A stretch of DNA of 64,000 nt. Origin: Escallonia rubra. Taxonomy: Eukaryota > Streptophyta > Magnoliopsida > Escalloniales > Escalloniaceae. Below are positions 1 through 11,931 of the stretch, in pieces. The number at the start of each line of letters is the position of its first letter. Within the stretch, counting starts at the first letter, position 1. The stretch lies in contig JAVXUO010003051.1 of NCBI GenBank assembly GCA_033065855.1, positions 248,001 to 312,000 on the forward strand, in the 5' to 3' direction. Below the pieces are notes generated by a model. It worked only from the letters and a program-made list of their open reading frames with translations. It did no database searches and was not told the DNA's origin. A program made the position numbers and the translations under genes.

Positions 1-1620
1 CCACTCAGACCCAATAGGGTCTACCCCCATAAAACTCGAGAAACCAATGGACCTAAACAACCCCTTACCCTAGAAACGAGCATCTTGGTTTCCATTAGGA
101 ACACTACATTTACCTTATACTTGCGGATCAGATTAGCAGCTGTTCAAACTATGCTCGGCTGACCTAAGCCACCACAGTTTCAGCAGAATAGTTTCATGGA
201 GACACCCGTGATTGGTAAGGCCCAATCACAAACGCCATTAACCCGAGCCCCGAAAACAGCCATAAGCAGCCAAGTAAATAAGACCAGGATAGTGAAATAT
301 ATAGATGATGAGCAAAGTAGTTATGTAGTGCAACGGGAAACCTCATAAACTGGCGTGGAGATGACAATATAGTAACAAGCTGGGCGACCAAAGGGGCAGA
401 CAAACCTGCTAAAAGTGGTGGAGTGCACGGCAAAGAGCAGCATCACTTTGGGCTGTGCAACCTGTCCCACTCCACCTCTATCGTGCGAGCACGCTTCCTT
501 GAGCTGGAAGATGAGAAACTCGATCCGACTGACTGGGAGGACGCTGAAGAAGACGAGTCAGAAGCCATCGCCGCCGCGGCACCGCTAGGGTGATCATCGG
601 TTACAGCATCCCGCGAACAAATGCTCTTCAGCCCCTGCGCGTCCGAAGATGGATCAGCCCCATGCCTGTTACGAGTAACGAAGGCGGGAGGTGCTTGGCC
701 AGAAAAAGAAGACGGCGAACCGTCGTTGCCCACCTGCCGTAATGCCGCAGACAGCCCATGAGGGCACCCAAGACCCTGCACCGCTGACCCACATCAAACC
801 CCCTGTGAAGGTCGGTCTCCTCGATGTTAAGGTTGCCCCCGCACCGTTGCGCGCCCCTGAAATCAGCAGCTAGCTTAGGTTTCTTAGTAGCTACCAGTGG
901 CTCCAGAGGCATCTCGAAGGCGAGGGCCTTCTGTTTATGAGAAGCGTCTGATGACGCAGTAGAAGTGGAAGATAGATCCAGGTCCGCAACCTGCTGACTC
1001 GTCCAAGTAATGCGTAACAAATCTTCAGTATTCTCAGGGCATTGAAGGAAACAGTTGATCTCCCAATCGCGTACCACACTATGATCACTGTCTGTGTCAG
1101 AATCAGAGGAAAATTCTGGAGCCCGAAGGAAAAACGATGGAGAGAACGACTTGGGAACCAGACTCTTGGATGGGCCTGCTTTAGTGTCATGCGGCCGTGG
1201 AGGCAGGTGACTGCCATATTGGTCCAGGCCCAGATGGTTTGGCAGTGAAAGATGGCCCACATTCAAAGTCTCAGGGGTGACTAAAAGATCTAGACAGTGG
1301 TCACAAACCGGCAAGGTCGAACCCACAGTGTCCATACAGTGAATGCCAAGAAGCCCACTCAACAGAGAGCTACCTTCCCTTAAAAATTCTGGCCCACTCC
1401 CGAACTCCACTTGCCCACAAGATAAACTCAAAACATGTGAGGGGGCATGCTGGAAACCAAGTTCCAACGCAATGCTAGGTGACGACAATGATTGTCCACG
1501 TGGCATGGCTGAATCGGACAACTCTGCTTGTGTGGCATCCAGCTGCAGGGTCGCCGTATGCATTGAATCCGAGGATGCCACGTCGGTAGGCTGCTTAGGC
1601 CCAGCTCCAATCAACTCTGC
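1..1620 (-). mobile_element. L1-type LINE remnant, running off the left edge
   Basis: Seen: reading the minus strand of positions 1-190 gives CxNCGGLGQPS followed by IRKYKVNVVFLMETKM. This is the start of the endonuclease (exonuclease-endonuclease-phosphatase fold) domain of plant L1 LINE ORF2, normally read as WNCRGLGxP and LVFLMETK. A stop replaces the Trp, and a frameshift follows near 40, so it is dead. Everything from 194 to 1620 lies 5' of the endonuclease in element orientation and would be the linker or ORF1 side. RT would lie beyond the left edge. No poly(A) tail or target duplication can be seen because the 3' end is outside the window. Confidence 0.75.
443..1614 (-). pseudogene. 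Unrecognised low-complexity ORF upstream of the LINE endonuclease
   Basis: A 328-codon open frame (1614 to 628) is followed by a 112-codon frame overlapping its end (781 to 443). The product is Ser/Thr/Asp-rich (SSDSDTDSD near residue 170, STSTASSDASHK near 215) with a small Arg/Lys-rich part. The second frame ends in a Ser run followed by KRARTIEVEW. No zinc knuckle or DUF4283 signature is visible in what remains. Its position directly 5' of the endonuclease suggests the C-terminal, low-complexity part of a LINE ORF1 or the ORF1/ORF2 linker, with a frameshift between the two frames. This function is inferred from position only. Confidence 0.4.
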
Positions 1621-1817
1621 AATGTGCCCAGCTCAGCAGATTTCCTTTGAGTTTGAGTATGCCCAAGTCAATATATTATTTTTCATCTTTTAAATAGAAA
1701 AATGATAAAAATAAAGGAGTTTCTTTTTTCTTGTGCAAGGTCTCTGATACTGTATATCGGGTGTAACAATAATGTGTATAAATAAGGTGCAACAATGCTC
1801 GATTGTGATTCTTTAGA

Positions 1818-2575
1818 GGGAAAATTAAGAAATGAGGGGTTTTAGGAATAAATATTTCTGGAAGGTGGGTTTTTTTATAAACTTAAGAGTAAGTGGGTTT
1901 AGGGTTCGTTTGACAAATTTTTTTTTTGGTTTTCAGTTTTTAAAGAGCAGTTTTTTAAAGAGCAGCTTAATATATAAAAACAAGTGGGTGTTTGATAACC
2001 CCTTTTTTTTGAAACCCTTTTTATTTTGACTTAACTGCCGGCAAGGCGAGGTGAAATTTCCTTTCAGTAACCAACGGAGGAATTTTTTTTTGTCAAACCT
2101 AGCCTTAGTTTTCTAAATTTCTTAACAAGGGAGGGCCTTAAACAACGGGTTTTTTCAAAACTTCAATTTTTGTTTACCGAAACTACACTTCCCCCATCTT
2201 CCCTCCAAACTACCCAAACTTCAATACGTACAAGCTCTCCCACCCCCCACCCTGCCCCTACCCACCCACCCACCAACCGGCCAAAGTCTCGCATCAGATT
2301 TCCCCTACATCTAGACATTGAGGACTAATTTGTTGGACGAAATTGAGGATTAGGTGAGGGAGTTTACTGAGGCTGAAGAGGTACGCCAACTTTTTGATGA
2401 AATGCCGCTGAGAAGACTTGATGAGTGAGTTGTGTGTGGATTTAAGGTTAGCAGGTTATGGTGGTCGTGACACAAGTCTTACTCTGCAAAAAAATAAGTA
2501 ATTAGACGCAACTGTGTTAGTCCGTTTGTATCAATATCCAACTACTCTGTAAAAAAGCAAGAATCTTCATATTTC
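1818..2575 (+). repeat. Left terminal inverted repeat of the outer element
   Basis: Matches the reverse complement of roughly 16230-16798 with scattered substitutions and small indels, including the C-rich stretch at 2240-2285 (G-rich at 16525-16585 on the other side). It is interrupted at 1902-2104 by a MITE. Confidence 0.8.
1902..2104. mobile_element. Tourist-like (PIF/Harbinger) MITE, copy 1
   Basis: Ends are GGGTTCGTTTGACAAA and TTTGTCAAACCTAGCC (reverse complement GGCTAGGTTTGACAAA), flanked by TTA at 1899-1901 and 2105-2107. The homologous site in the right arm of the outer element (16706-16718) has a single TTA and no insert, so insertion with a TTA duplication is shown directly. TTA duplications and GG-starting ends are typical of Tourist/PIF-Harbinger MITEs. 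It has no coding capacity. A second, larger copy lies at 33678-34401. Confidence 0.88.
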
Positions 2576-2723
2576 TCCTAGATCTAGATATTGATGATTG
2601 ATTTCTTGGATGAAATTAAGGATTAGATGAGGGGATTTGTGGAGGTTGAAGAGGGGCACCACCTGTTTGATAAAATGCCGCTGAGAAGATTTGATGAGTG
2701 AGTTGTGTGTGGATTTAAGGTTA
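2301..2723 (+). repeat. Subterminal tandem units, left side of the outer element
   Basis: Two units of about 270 bp start near 2301 and 2573. Each carries in order: CTAGAxATTGA, a GATGAGTGAGTTGTGTGTGG block, GTCGTGACACAAGTCTTAC and ATCAATATCCAACTACTCTG. The second unit is cut at TTAAGGTTA by the inner MULE and resumes at 14930, running to about 15045. Confidence 0.75.
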
Positions 2724-3000
2724 GGCCTAATCCCAAATTTGTACCCTCAAGTTTACCCAAAGTACAGCTTTAGTACCCAAGTTTGAAGGTGTACCAAAGA
2801 AGTACCCAACTTTTAAAAATCGTACCAAATCAGTACCTAAGCTGACAGATGACGGATATCGTTAAAAAGTCAGAGGGGTAGGACCATCATTAATAAAATA
2901 AAAAAAAGGACATAAAAGCTCAGGCCATGGCCACGTGGCCTGCCTTTTCTCTGACAGCCTTTTTAGTTCGTACCTTCCCAATGCAAATTCAAAATCTTCA
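2724..3000 (+). repeat. Left TIR of the MuDR-type MULE
   Basis: Starts GGCCTAATCCCAAATTTG and contains repeated GTACC/GGTAC-rich motifs such as GTACCAAAGAAGTACCCAAC and CGTACCAAATCAGTACC. Similarity to the right TIR ends near 3000. Confidence 0.88.
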
Positions 3001-4049
3001 TTACATTACACTGTAACCACTAAAATTCTTCGTCTTTCATCCCCCAAAATCCAAACTGTAACCGCCAAACTTTCCTGGACACGATTAAGGATACATTAAT
3101 CAACCTGGCAGAATATCGACTATTGGACATCGGCGATGGGGTGGGAAATACGGCCAACAGAATGGGAAGACAAAGGAAATCCGGTGTACGGTAAGTCGTC
3201 TGAACCCAAAACACAATAATCATGGCCTAATTGAACCCTAAAACTTGTAAATCTTAACTCGTTGTTATGGGTGTTTACTGTAATCTTTATCCAAAACATG
3301 CACTGTGTAATTTTTTTCGTATTTGCAAAGTGAGTGGAAGAACATGCTTTGTTTTTTGAAAGTGTGGTCCCAGACTAATTCCATCCTTTTAATCTTGGGT
3401 CACCGATTCATTGTACAGTAGAATAATATGGTCCCCTTTTGTTGTTGATTGTGCAGACCCGAATGGTACACTCTTTACTTTGAGAATTAGCCATGGGGGG
3501 AAGTTTAAAAATATCCCATAGAAAGTGTATGACCCATGTCATACTAAATTCATGGATTTATGTGACATTAATATTTTTAGTATGAGTCAGTTTGGGAAAA
3601 TTTGTGATGGTTTAGGGCTAATGGGTTACATGGATATGTTCTATTTAGTACCAAGGAAGAGGTTAGAGGAAGGGCTAATTGGACAGTTCATTTGTGCAAA
3701 TGTGGGAGCATATGACTGAAGATAGGGTCTTTGACATATATCTTGTCCAATTAACAGTAAATGAAGTGGTTAGCAGGGAACATTTTGAAGCCATGCAACT
3801 TCATGATTGGCATAAGCAGAAACCTGGCATTGTCATAGAGGAATTAGATGAATATGGTAATGTGGTTAAACCTAAAGTTAGTTTAGAACTTGCTTTATAC
3901 CAACCTACCATTGTAGCCCAGAACACTCAAGAACAGTTGACTATGGAGGCATTAGACAACTTGTTAAGGGTAACTGACACTACAAATTTGGAGGGGCTAA
4001 AAATATAAGCTCTAGCCAATGTATCCCTACACAGTATGATGTAGGCTGA

Positions 4050-4450
4050 ACATGTTGTTGGTAGTGAGGGGGGATATCACATCACAATGAAGGGGCTGAG
4101 CCTGTTGCTGGTGGTGAGGGGGTGATATCACAACACAATGAAGGGGCTGAACATGTTATTGGCAGTGAGGGGGTGACTGGGGGGCACAGTGAAGGGACTG
4201 AGCTAATTGTTGGTGGTGAGGTGACTGCACAACACACTGAAGGGGTTGAACATGTTGCTAGCAGTGAGGGGGTGACTGGAGGGCACAATGAAGGGGCTGA
4301 GCCTGTTGCTGGTGGTGACTGCACAACACAGTGAAGGGGCTGAACGTGTTGATGCTCATAATGAGGGGGTGACTAGAGGGCACAGTGAAGGGGCTGAACA
4401 TGTTGATGCTCATAGTGAAGGTATACCTGCAGAGCATAATGAAGCCCATG
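4050..4450 (+). repeat. Degenerate tandem repeats in the transposase pseudogene (acidic region)
   Basis: Repeats built on GTGAAGGGGCTGAACATGTT and GGTGACTGGAGGGCACA, encoding variants of GVTGGHSEGAEHV. Spacing is irregular, about 30-75 bp. Confidence 0.7.
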
Positions 4451-7159
4451 AACATAATGCTGCTCATAGTAGGGGTGTACCTCCAGAGCACATATTTAAA
4501 GGGGATGCAAGTGCTACTCATAACATGGGTGTATCTGCAAGTGAAGAAGAAAAAGAATCAGGTATGGATAGCTCTAGTGAATGGGATACTGATAGTGATA
4601 GGTCATATCTTGAAGAAAACAATGATAGTGACTATGAGGGAACAGTTGATGAAATCTTAAGAAGTGTTGGGCATGAGAAGGATGGGGAAAGTGATGTGTT
4701 GCAAAAACAGGGGCAAAGGAAAAGAGCCAATGGGTGAAGGGGGCTAAATCCAAAGGCAAAGGGAAAAAGGTTATGGCTGAGGGGGGTAAATCAAAGGGCA
4801 AAGGAAAAGAGGTTATGGCTAAAGGGGATAAATCCAAGGGCAAGGGCAAAGTGAAAAAGGGTATGACTGAGGGAGGTAATTATAAGGGCAAAGGGAAAGA
4901 GCTAATGCTAGATGTAAGCACTGAAGATGTTCATGAGTGGTTTGACTCTGGGTCTAATAATGAAAGAGTATCAGACTACTCTGAGTTTAACCCAGAAACT
5001 CAGGGGGAAAAGCCATATTTTGAGGTTGGAATGATATTTGTTGACAATAAGGTCTTCAAAGATGCTGTCAAGCAATACTCAATCAACAAAGCAAGGCCAA
5101 TTAAGTTCACAAAGAACATGAGAACCAAAATCAGGGCTGTTTGCAAGTCAGAAGACTGTAGGTGGTTTGTATATGCATTAGCACATGATAAGTCCACTCA
5201 GTGCAGGTTAAGACAATGGGGGAAAAGTACACATGTAGTAGACAACACATTAATAGGGTTGCAGGTAGTAAATGGCTTGCAAAGAAGTACATGGACATGT
5301 TTGTGGTTAACCCAGGTATGCCTGCCAATGCATTGAGTAAGACAGTTTTTAGAGAGCTCAAATTGAAGGTCAAGAGAACCACTACTTACAGGGCCAATGC
5401 ATTGATTCAAACAATGATAAGTGGGACAGTAGAGGAACATATATGGTAAGCTTTGGGATTACCTGTTAGAATTAAAAAGGGTTAATCATGGGACCACTGA
5501 TATGATGAAACTGGATGAACAGAGTATCATGGATGGGACTGACAAGTTTGAAAGGGTTTACATATGTCTTGGCCAAGTAAAAGCAGGCCTTAGGCATTGC
5601 AAGAGGATTATTAGGGTGGAGGCACACATCTAAGGGGGGGGGGGGGAAATCTAGGTCAAGTGTTAACTGATGTAGGAATTAATGCCAATAATTCCATGTA
5701 CCCTATAGCATGGGCAGTTGTGGAGTCTGAGTGTCAGCAGTCATGCATGTGGTTTTTTGATTTTTTGCTTGATGATGTGGGGATACAAGAATCCAACCAA
5801 GAAGAGTGGACTTTCATATTAGATAAGCAGAAGGGGTTGGTTTATGCACTTGAAACATTGGTCCCAAAAGCTGAAGTTCTGTGTTATGCATTTGCATGCT
5901 AACTTTAGGGATGCAGGTTTTAGGGGGGAAAATTGGAAAGATCTTTTATGGAGAGTTGCTTTTGCATCAAACAAGAAATATTTTGAAAGGGCAATGAAAG
6001 AGATGAGTGATGAGGACCCAAGCAGTATTCAGTGGCTTGCAGATAAGCCACCATCACAGTGGGCTAGGTCACACTTTAGTACAACCCCCAAGTGTGACCT
6101 CTTAGCCAACAACTACTGTGAGGCTTTCAATGGGGTAATTGCTCATGACAGGGAACAACCTATTCTGACATTAATTGAGGGCATCAGAACTACTGTGATG
6201 AAGTGGTGGTCTATGAACATGGAGACAACAGAGAGGGGTTTTGTGTCCTAAGATACTTTCTATCTTAGAAAAAAATGCCAAGGCTGCAGGAGACTGCATT
6301 CCATATCACTCAAGTGCCTTAAAGTTTCAAGTTCAGTATGTATAGGGGAGTATATTTGCAGTAGATGTGGCTAATGGCACATGCAGTTGTAGGAAGTGGG
6401 ATTTGAGTGGAATACCTTGTTCTCATGCCATAGCTTGTATGTGGTAGAAAGACTTGCAACCTGAAGATTATGTATCTCAGGGTTACAAGAGGGAGACATA
6501 TTTGAAGGCATATGAGCTCATAATCAACCCTATGACCAGCTCTGACATGTGGGATTCAAACGGATTGGGTGGAGTGTTACCCCCATTGTATAAGAAACAG
6601 CCAGGGAGACCCAAAAGAATTAGGAGGAAAAAATCTGGGGAGGAGAAAGATCAACAGGAAAGTAAATTGAAGAGGGTGAAGGGCAGTTCCCTGTGTAGCA
6701 TATGCAAACAGAGAGGGCATAATAAGAGAAAGTGTCCAGTAGGCCCTTTGGAAACAAGCACTGTAGGAGCAGACCAAGCACATGTATTTTATGATATGCA
6801 TGTGCATTTATACCAAATTTTGAATTCTTGCTTTTACAACTTTATGACACTTTGGTCTACTTTATTACAGGGTCAAGTGGATCTACAGGTGCCTGGGGCC
6901 CAACCACAGGCTAGTCCAAAAAATGCACCTTCATCACATACTGTTACTTTTATTAGTCAAACCTAACTTTTTTATTAATAATGATATCATAATTATTTAT
7001 GCAGGGTAGTGAGGACACAAGTGTTAGAAAGAGAAGGAGGCTAGGGAAGGAACCATTTTTCAGCCCAAGGAAGAAACATGTGCCTGCACAAGACCCTATT
7101 TCTCTGGCTGAGAGAGAAGAACATGTGCCTGCACAAGACCCCATGCAAGTGAGTGAGAG

Positions 7160-7650
7160 ACAGGAACATGTGCCTGCAGCAGCAGCACCAAGTGCATTGG
7201 GTGGGAGGAGGAAAAAGGTGCCTACAGCAGCACTAAGTGTAGTGGGTGGGAGGAAGAAAGGTATGCCTGCAGCAGAACCCAGTGCAGTGGGTGGGAAGAG
7301 GAAAGGGGTGCCTGCAGCAGCACGAAGTGCAGTGGGTGCGAGGAAGATATGAGTGCCTGTAGCAGAACCAAGTACAGTGGTGGGAGGAAGAAAGAAGAAA
7401 GGGGTGCCTGCAGCAGCACCAAGTGCAGTGGGTGGGATGAGGAAAGGGGTGCCTGCAGCAGCACCAAGTACAGTGGGTGGGAGGAAGATAAGAGTACCTG
7501 CAGCAGAACCAAGTGTAATGGGTGGGAGGAAGATAGGAGTGCCTGCAGCAGAACCAAGTGCAGTAGGTGGGAGGAGGAAAGCGGTGCCTACAGCAGCACC
7601 AAGTGCAGTGGGTGGGAGGAGGAAAGGGGTTCCTGCAGCAGAAATCAGTG
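7160..7650 (+). repeat. 45-bp tandem repeat, about 11 copies, encoding PAAxPSAVGGRRKGV
   Basis: Successive 45-bp units (15 codons) such as PAAAPSAVGGMRKGV, PAAAPSTVGGRKIRV and PAAEPSAVGGRRKAV form a basic, low-complexity C-terminal tail of the transposase pseudogene. Similar residues resume at 13300 after the retrotransposon. Confidence 0.88.
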
Positions 7651-7706
7651 TAGTTTGGGTTAGTCCAAGAAGGAAACAAGCACCCCATTCAGAGTCAAGT
7701 CAGGAC

Positions 7707-9097
7707 TGAAACCAATAAAACAACCCTAGAGGGGGGTGAATAGGGTTTTTGAAATATAATGGGGAATTTAAACTAAGCACAATCATAAATCTCAAACAAA
7801 CCAAGTAATACTTCAATGAAGATGCTAACTAAACAATCTCAAACAATTAAAGAGCAATAAGTAAAGAGATTGAGTTAGAGATACTTGACAAGGAGATTTA
7901 AATGGTTCGGCTTGATATACCCTCAAGCCTACATCCACCTCTTCAAGGAAGTCCCTTGCAAGAGCACTAGAATCCACTAGCAACAATCTTCTTCCTGGTC
8001 AAGATCAAAACCCTTACAACACTTGGTGATATCCCCACACCAAGCACAAGCCTTGAATCCACAAAGCTCACCCAAGACTTGACAAACCCAAGCCTTGATC
8101 ACAATCATTTTACAAAGATCAAATGTGTACAAAGAAACCCTCTTGAAAGGAAATGAGTACAGATGAAGCTCTAGTGCAATAGAGAGAATATGACTTGAAG
8201 GATGCTCACTCTCAATCAAAGAATTGCTTACAAAGATGCTCTCTTTAATGATGTAAAATCATGAAGATGAAGAGAGAAAAATTTAATCTATGAGCCTTGA
8301 TGTTTCTCTAATGAATGAAGGCTTAGAATGTGGTTTCCATGGCGTATAATGAAGCCCCAAATCATTTATATAGAGAGCAAATAAAATATAGCCGTTAGAG
8401 TTTTGTCCTCGAAAATAGCCGTTGGAACTGAATTTTGACCAATGCAGTCGACTGCATTGGAATGCAGTCGAATGTATTCCATTATAGTCGACTGTATTCA
8501 ATTACAGTCGACTGTAATACCCTACTGCATATCGGCTGCCTCACGGAACTCCCTTTCCTATTTTGGGCATAACTTTCTCTAAACAAATTGGATTGATGTG
8601 CCGTTTTTTGCGTTGGAAAGCTAATGAAAAGTTTTATCAAGATATGAAAAGCTTAGCACCAAATATGTTTTTGAGAAAATCTGAGTAGGCTCCAAAGTTC
8701 ACTCATTTTCAAGAACCGCACTTGTGTGAATGGTTATGAACTCACATGCAATGCACAAGGTGTCCTAAGGTCTTTTTAGGTCATAGTCATCGATCCAAGC
8801 ATCAAACCAAGACTAGTTACATAATAGGAAAGATCAATTATAATCGATAGTAACTTAGCCGATGCATTCTTTGTTGCTCTTCGACATTGGACTTGATGAA
8901 GCTTCTATAGCATGTCCACTATAACTTTAAGCTTCTTTGGCTTTAATCCATCTATCCAACTTCTCAAATGTGTCTTCATGAGTGTGCATGTATATACCTA
9001 CTAAGAATACACTCAAAGCACACATTAGAACATAATCAATGTGTAGTTATCATCAAAACACGATGTAAGCCTAGGTTATCCAACCATAGGGCTAACA
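7707..9097 (-). repeat. 3' LTR of the Copia gag-only element (left copy)
   Basis: 1391 bp, starts TGAAACCAATAAAACAACCC and ends ATAGGGCTAACA. It carries extra GTCGAC-containing repeats at 8440-8515 compared with the other LTR. An 80-codon minus ORF inside it is present in all three LTR copies but is simply LTR sequence. Confidence 0.93.
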
Positions 9098-9112
9098 ATC
9101 TCCCCCTTTTTG
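9098..9112 (-). other. Polypurine tract of the Copia element
   Basis: Minus strand reads AAAAAGGGGGAGAT directly before the 3' LTR, the expected plus-strand priming site. Confidence 0.88.
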
Positions 9113-10168
9113 ATGATGACAAACATTGATTCTATATAGGTAAGATGTATCATATGATAGTCAATTAAGCACAACAATATCACATAGAACACTCAATCAT
9201 TGCTTGTATACTCAAGACATGTCAATTTATCTCATATAGTAATTAAGCTTGTAGCTAGCTTCCCTAGCTAAAACAAGATATGATCTTCCTCTAATGTTCT
9301 CTCAAAACACACAATCACATAGTATATAGAATCAAGATTATTTCTCCCCCTTTGTCATCAACAAAGAGACAAGGGTATGCATGTGTGAAGAGATAGTTAT
9401 AAGCAAGATAATGGCGTGAAGTGCATATAACTCATGAACTCATACTGATGACATCAAGAGTTCCCTCATGATCCAAAGAAAGATATGCAATGTAGCTCAA
9501 TAAACTCTTATACTTCATGCATATTTCAAGAGTAACAAGATAGTATATGATTCAAGCATGTAAGCTCCACCTTTCAAGTTACCTTATGCATATTCCATCC
9601 TAATGTATGCTTTCCCTCAATCAATGAATGCCAACAATATCCAACAAACACAACTGAATGTCTAACCGAGTCATATTCCCTTTTTGGCATTACCAAAATG
9701 GGTGTGTGTATGAATGGCATTGTGAAGCATTAAGATGACATAATTTCAACATGGAATTTTCACAAAGGGAATAATGGTCATCAACAATCAATATTTTCAA
9801 TATAAGTGCAAGAGGACCATTCATCGGCAAGGTTCACATTAATTCTCAACAAGCAAGCTATTTATATCATGAGAAATAATTATGACCATTTATGCATGCT
9901 TGATGACATATAAGTTTAGTGTATAGCACAGTGTTGAATAGAGCCAAGTTTTACCCTCTTGATGAATTACCAAGGAATTGAGCTCATGAGTGATCATTCT
10001 TGAAGTCCATTTTCTTGACAAGCTTTGAGGCTCTCCTCATTTGAAGTAACATGTCCAATCTCGGAATGTTTACTCCCCCTTAAGATTTAGCTTGTTGCTC
10101 TTCCTTCTCAAAATTTTCTTGGAGCCTTTTCCTTGTTGTTATTTGCCTTTACCTTGAACAACCTACAA
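9113..10168. other. Non-coding 3' internal region of the Copia element
   Basis: AT-rich, rich in short direct repeats of the type CTCAATCAT and AAGCATG, with no protease, integrase or RT motif in any frame. Confidence 0.7.
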
Positions 10169-11872
10169 TTATAATTTAGGTCTAACTTTTGGTACCCACA
10201 TTTTCTTGGGTCCATGAGTGTTAGTCTTAGCAACATTAAGAAACTCTTTAACAACCCACATTTTCTTTACACATCCAACATAAACAATTCTACAAGGATA
10301 ATAACTAGTCCTATGTCCTTTCTTGTTGCACCAACCACAATGTGTAAATGGTGTGCAATAGTTCTTTGGTTGTCTTGGAGGAACATTTAACCTAGCTTGT
10401 TGTTTAAAAACTTTAGGAGGCAAGGTGAGGGGATCTAATCCAACACCGCCTTTGTTTAGGCCAACTCTTTGGTGTCCAAGCATGACATCCAAGTTGTTTT
10501 TACCATCAACAAATTTTTCAAGGCATCTTTTCAAATCACAAATCTCAAGTTTTAAATCTTCATTTTGTTTTTCTAGAGCCAAAGTTTTGCAAGAGATTTG
10601 TTTTGAGCTAGGAGTGTTAGCAATTAATTCAACCAAATCATTATTCACATGCTCTACATATAAGTGGCTAGATATGCATTCATTCTTGGCATGCAACTTA
10701 TTATTTTCACTTTTTAAGTCATATAGCTCTTTTGAATCACACGCACTTGTTTTTTCAAAGCACAATTTTTCTTGGCTAATTCCATGGATTCTTCATATAA
10801 AAGAGCGTAAGCATCATAAATATCATCATTGAAAAAATTGCTATCACTATCACTATATGAAGAATTTACCTCATCTTTTTTTTGAGCCATGAAGCATAGA
10901 TTTGAATCTCTATCATCGAAATCACCACATTCATCTCCACTTGAGTCATTATCGCTCCAAATAATGGCTTTAATTGATGTCTTTATGGAGTGCTTCTTTT
11001 TTGCCTCGTTCTTCTTCTTATTCTCTCTTGAGGTACTCTCCATATTCTTGCTCTTGTGCAAGTTTCCATCTTTCTTCATTTTGAGATACTCATTAAATTC
11101 CTTTGCAAGTATATCAATCTCTTTGTTATTCAAGTCTTTCTCCTCCGCACATGAAGATTGATTCGTTGTTGATGAAGCTTTAAGAGCAATGCACTTCTTA
11201 TTCTTCTTTGGAACTTTTTGCCTGGATGATTCGAGTTGTATTTCATAGGTTATCAAGGAGCAAATTAATTCATCCAACGGAAAGGTATTAAGATCATTTG
11301 ATTCTTGAAGTGCGGTGATTTTTGCATTCCATTCTCTAGGTAATGACCTAATTACCTTTCTCACAAGATCATCGTTAGAGAAATATTTTCCTAATTGTTT
11401 CAAAGTATTAACAATTTTAGTGAAACGAAAAAATTCATTTCCATAATAGATTCATCGGAAAATATTTGAAACAATTCATATTCTCTATGCCATAAATTCA
11501 TCTTTGAATCTCTTAGAAGAGAAGTCCCTTCATGAGTGACTTGAAGTGTATCCCACATACTCTTAGCCGAATCACACGCAATAACTCGATTGAGTTCATT
11601 TGCGTTTAGAGCACAAACAAGACAATTCTTAGCTCTAGAATTCATGCAAAGCATATTTCTATCATAGCATTAAATTCAGATTTCTTCTTTGGCACAAGCT
11701 TATTCCTAATCCTCTTGGTTGGAACATAAGGGCCATTTTCAACAATTCCCCACATTTCATAATCTAAAGATTCTAAAAATACTCGCATCTTAATTTTCCA
11801 TATACTATATGAAGACCTATCAAAAAGTGGAGGTATAGTAATAGAACTCCCCTCAAGACTAGGAAACCCCAT
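10169..11872 (-). pseudogene. Copia gag, broken by frameshifts
   Basis: Starts at 11872 with MGFPSLEGSSITIPPLFD and then YSIWKIKMRVFLESLDYEMW, the DUF4219-type N-terminus of plant Copia gag. It continues with AKSMWDTLQVTHEG and VRKVIRSLPREWNAKITALQ (UBN2-type gag core), an acidic/Lys-rich linker, and a zinc-knuckle-like CGWCNKKGH near 10345. Four frames must be joined (breaks near 11645, 11400 and 10740), so it cannot make full-length Gag. In the cell Gag would form virus-like particles around the element's RNA. No pol follows; after 10169 the frame closes and the sequence is non-coding. Confidence 0.88.
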
Positions 11873-11910
11873 GATCTTTTAACTCTCTACGTGTTAACCA
11901 AAAAATCAAG

Positions 11911-11929
11911 AGCCGAGGCTCTGATACCA
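11911..11929 (-). other. Primer-binding site of the Copia element
   Basis: Minus strand reads TGGTATCAGAGCCTCGGCT, two bases from the LTR. The first 12 bases are the common plant PBS matching initiator methionine tRNA. Confidence 0.9.
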
Positions 11930-11931
11930 CT

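Noticed and set aside
7977..8219. 80-codon minus ORF present in three places (also 12201-12443 and 31682-31945)
   Set aside because: All three lie in copies of the same Copia LTR, so the conservation reflects LTR identity rather than selection on a protein.
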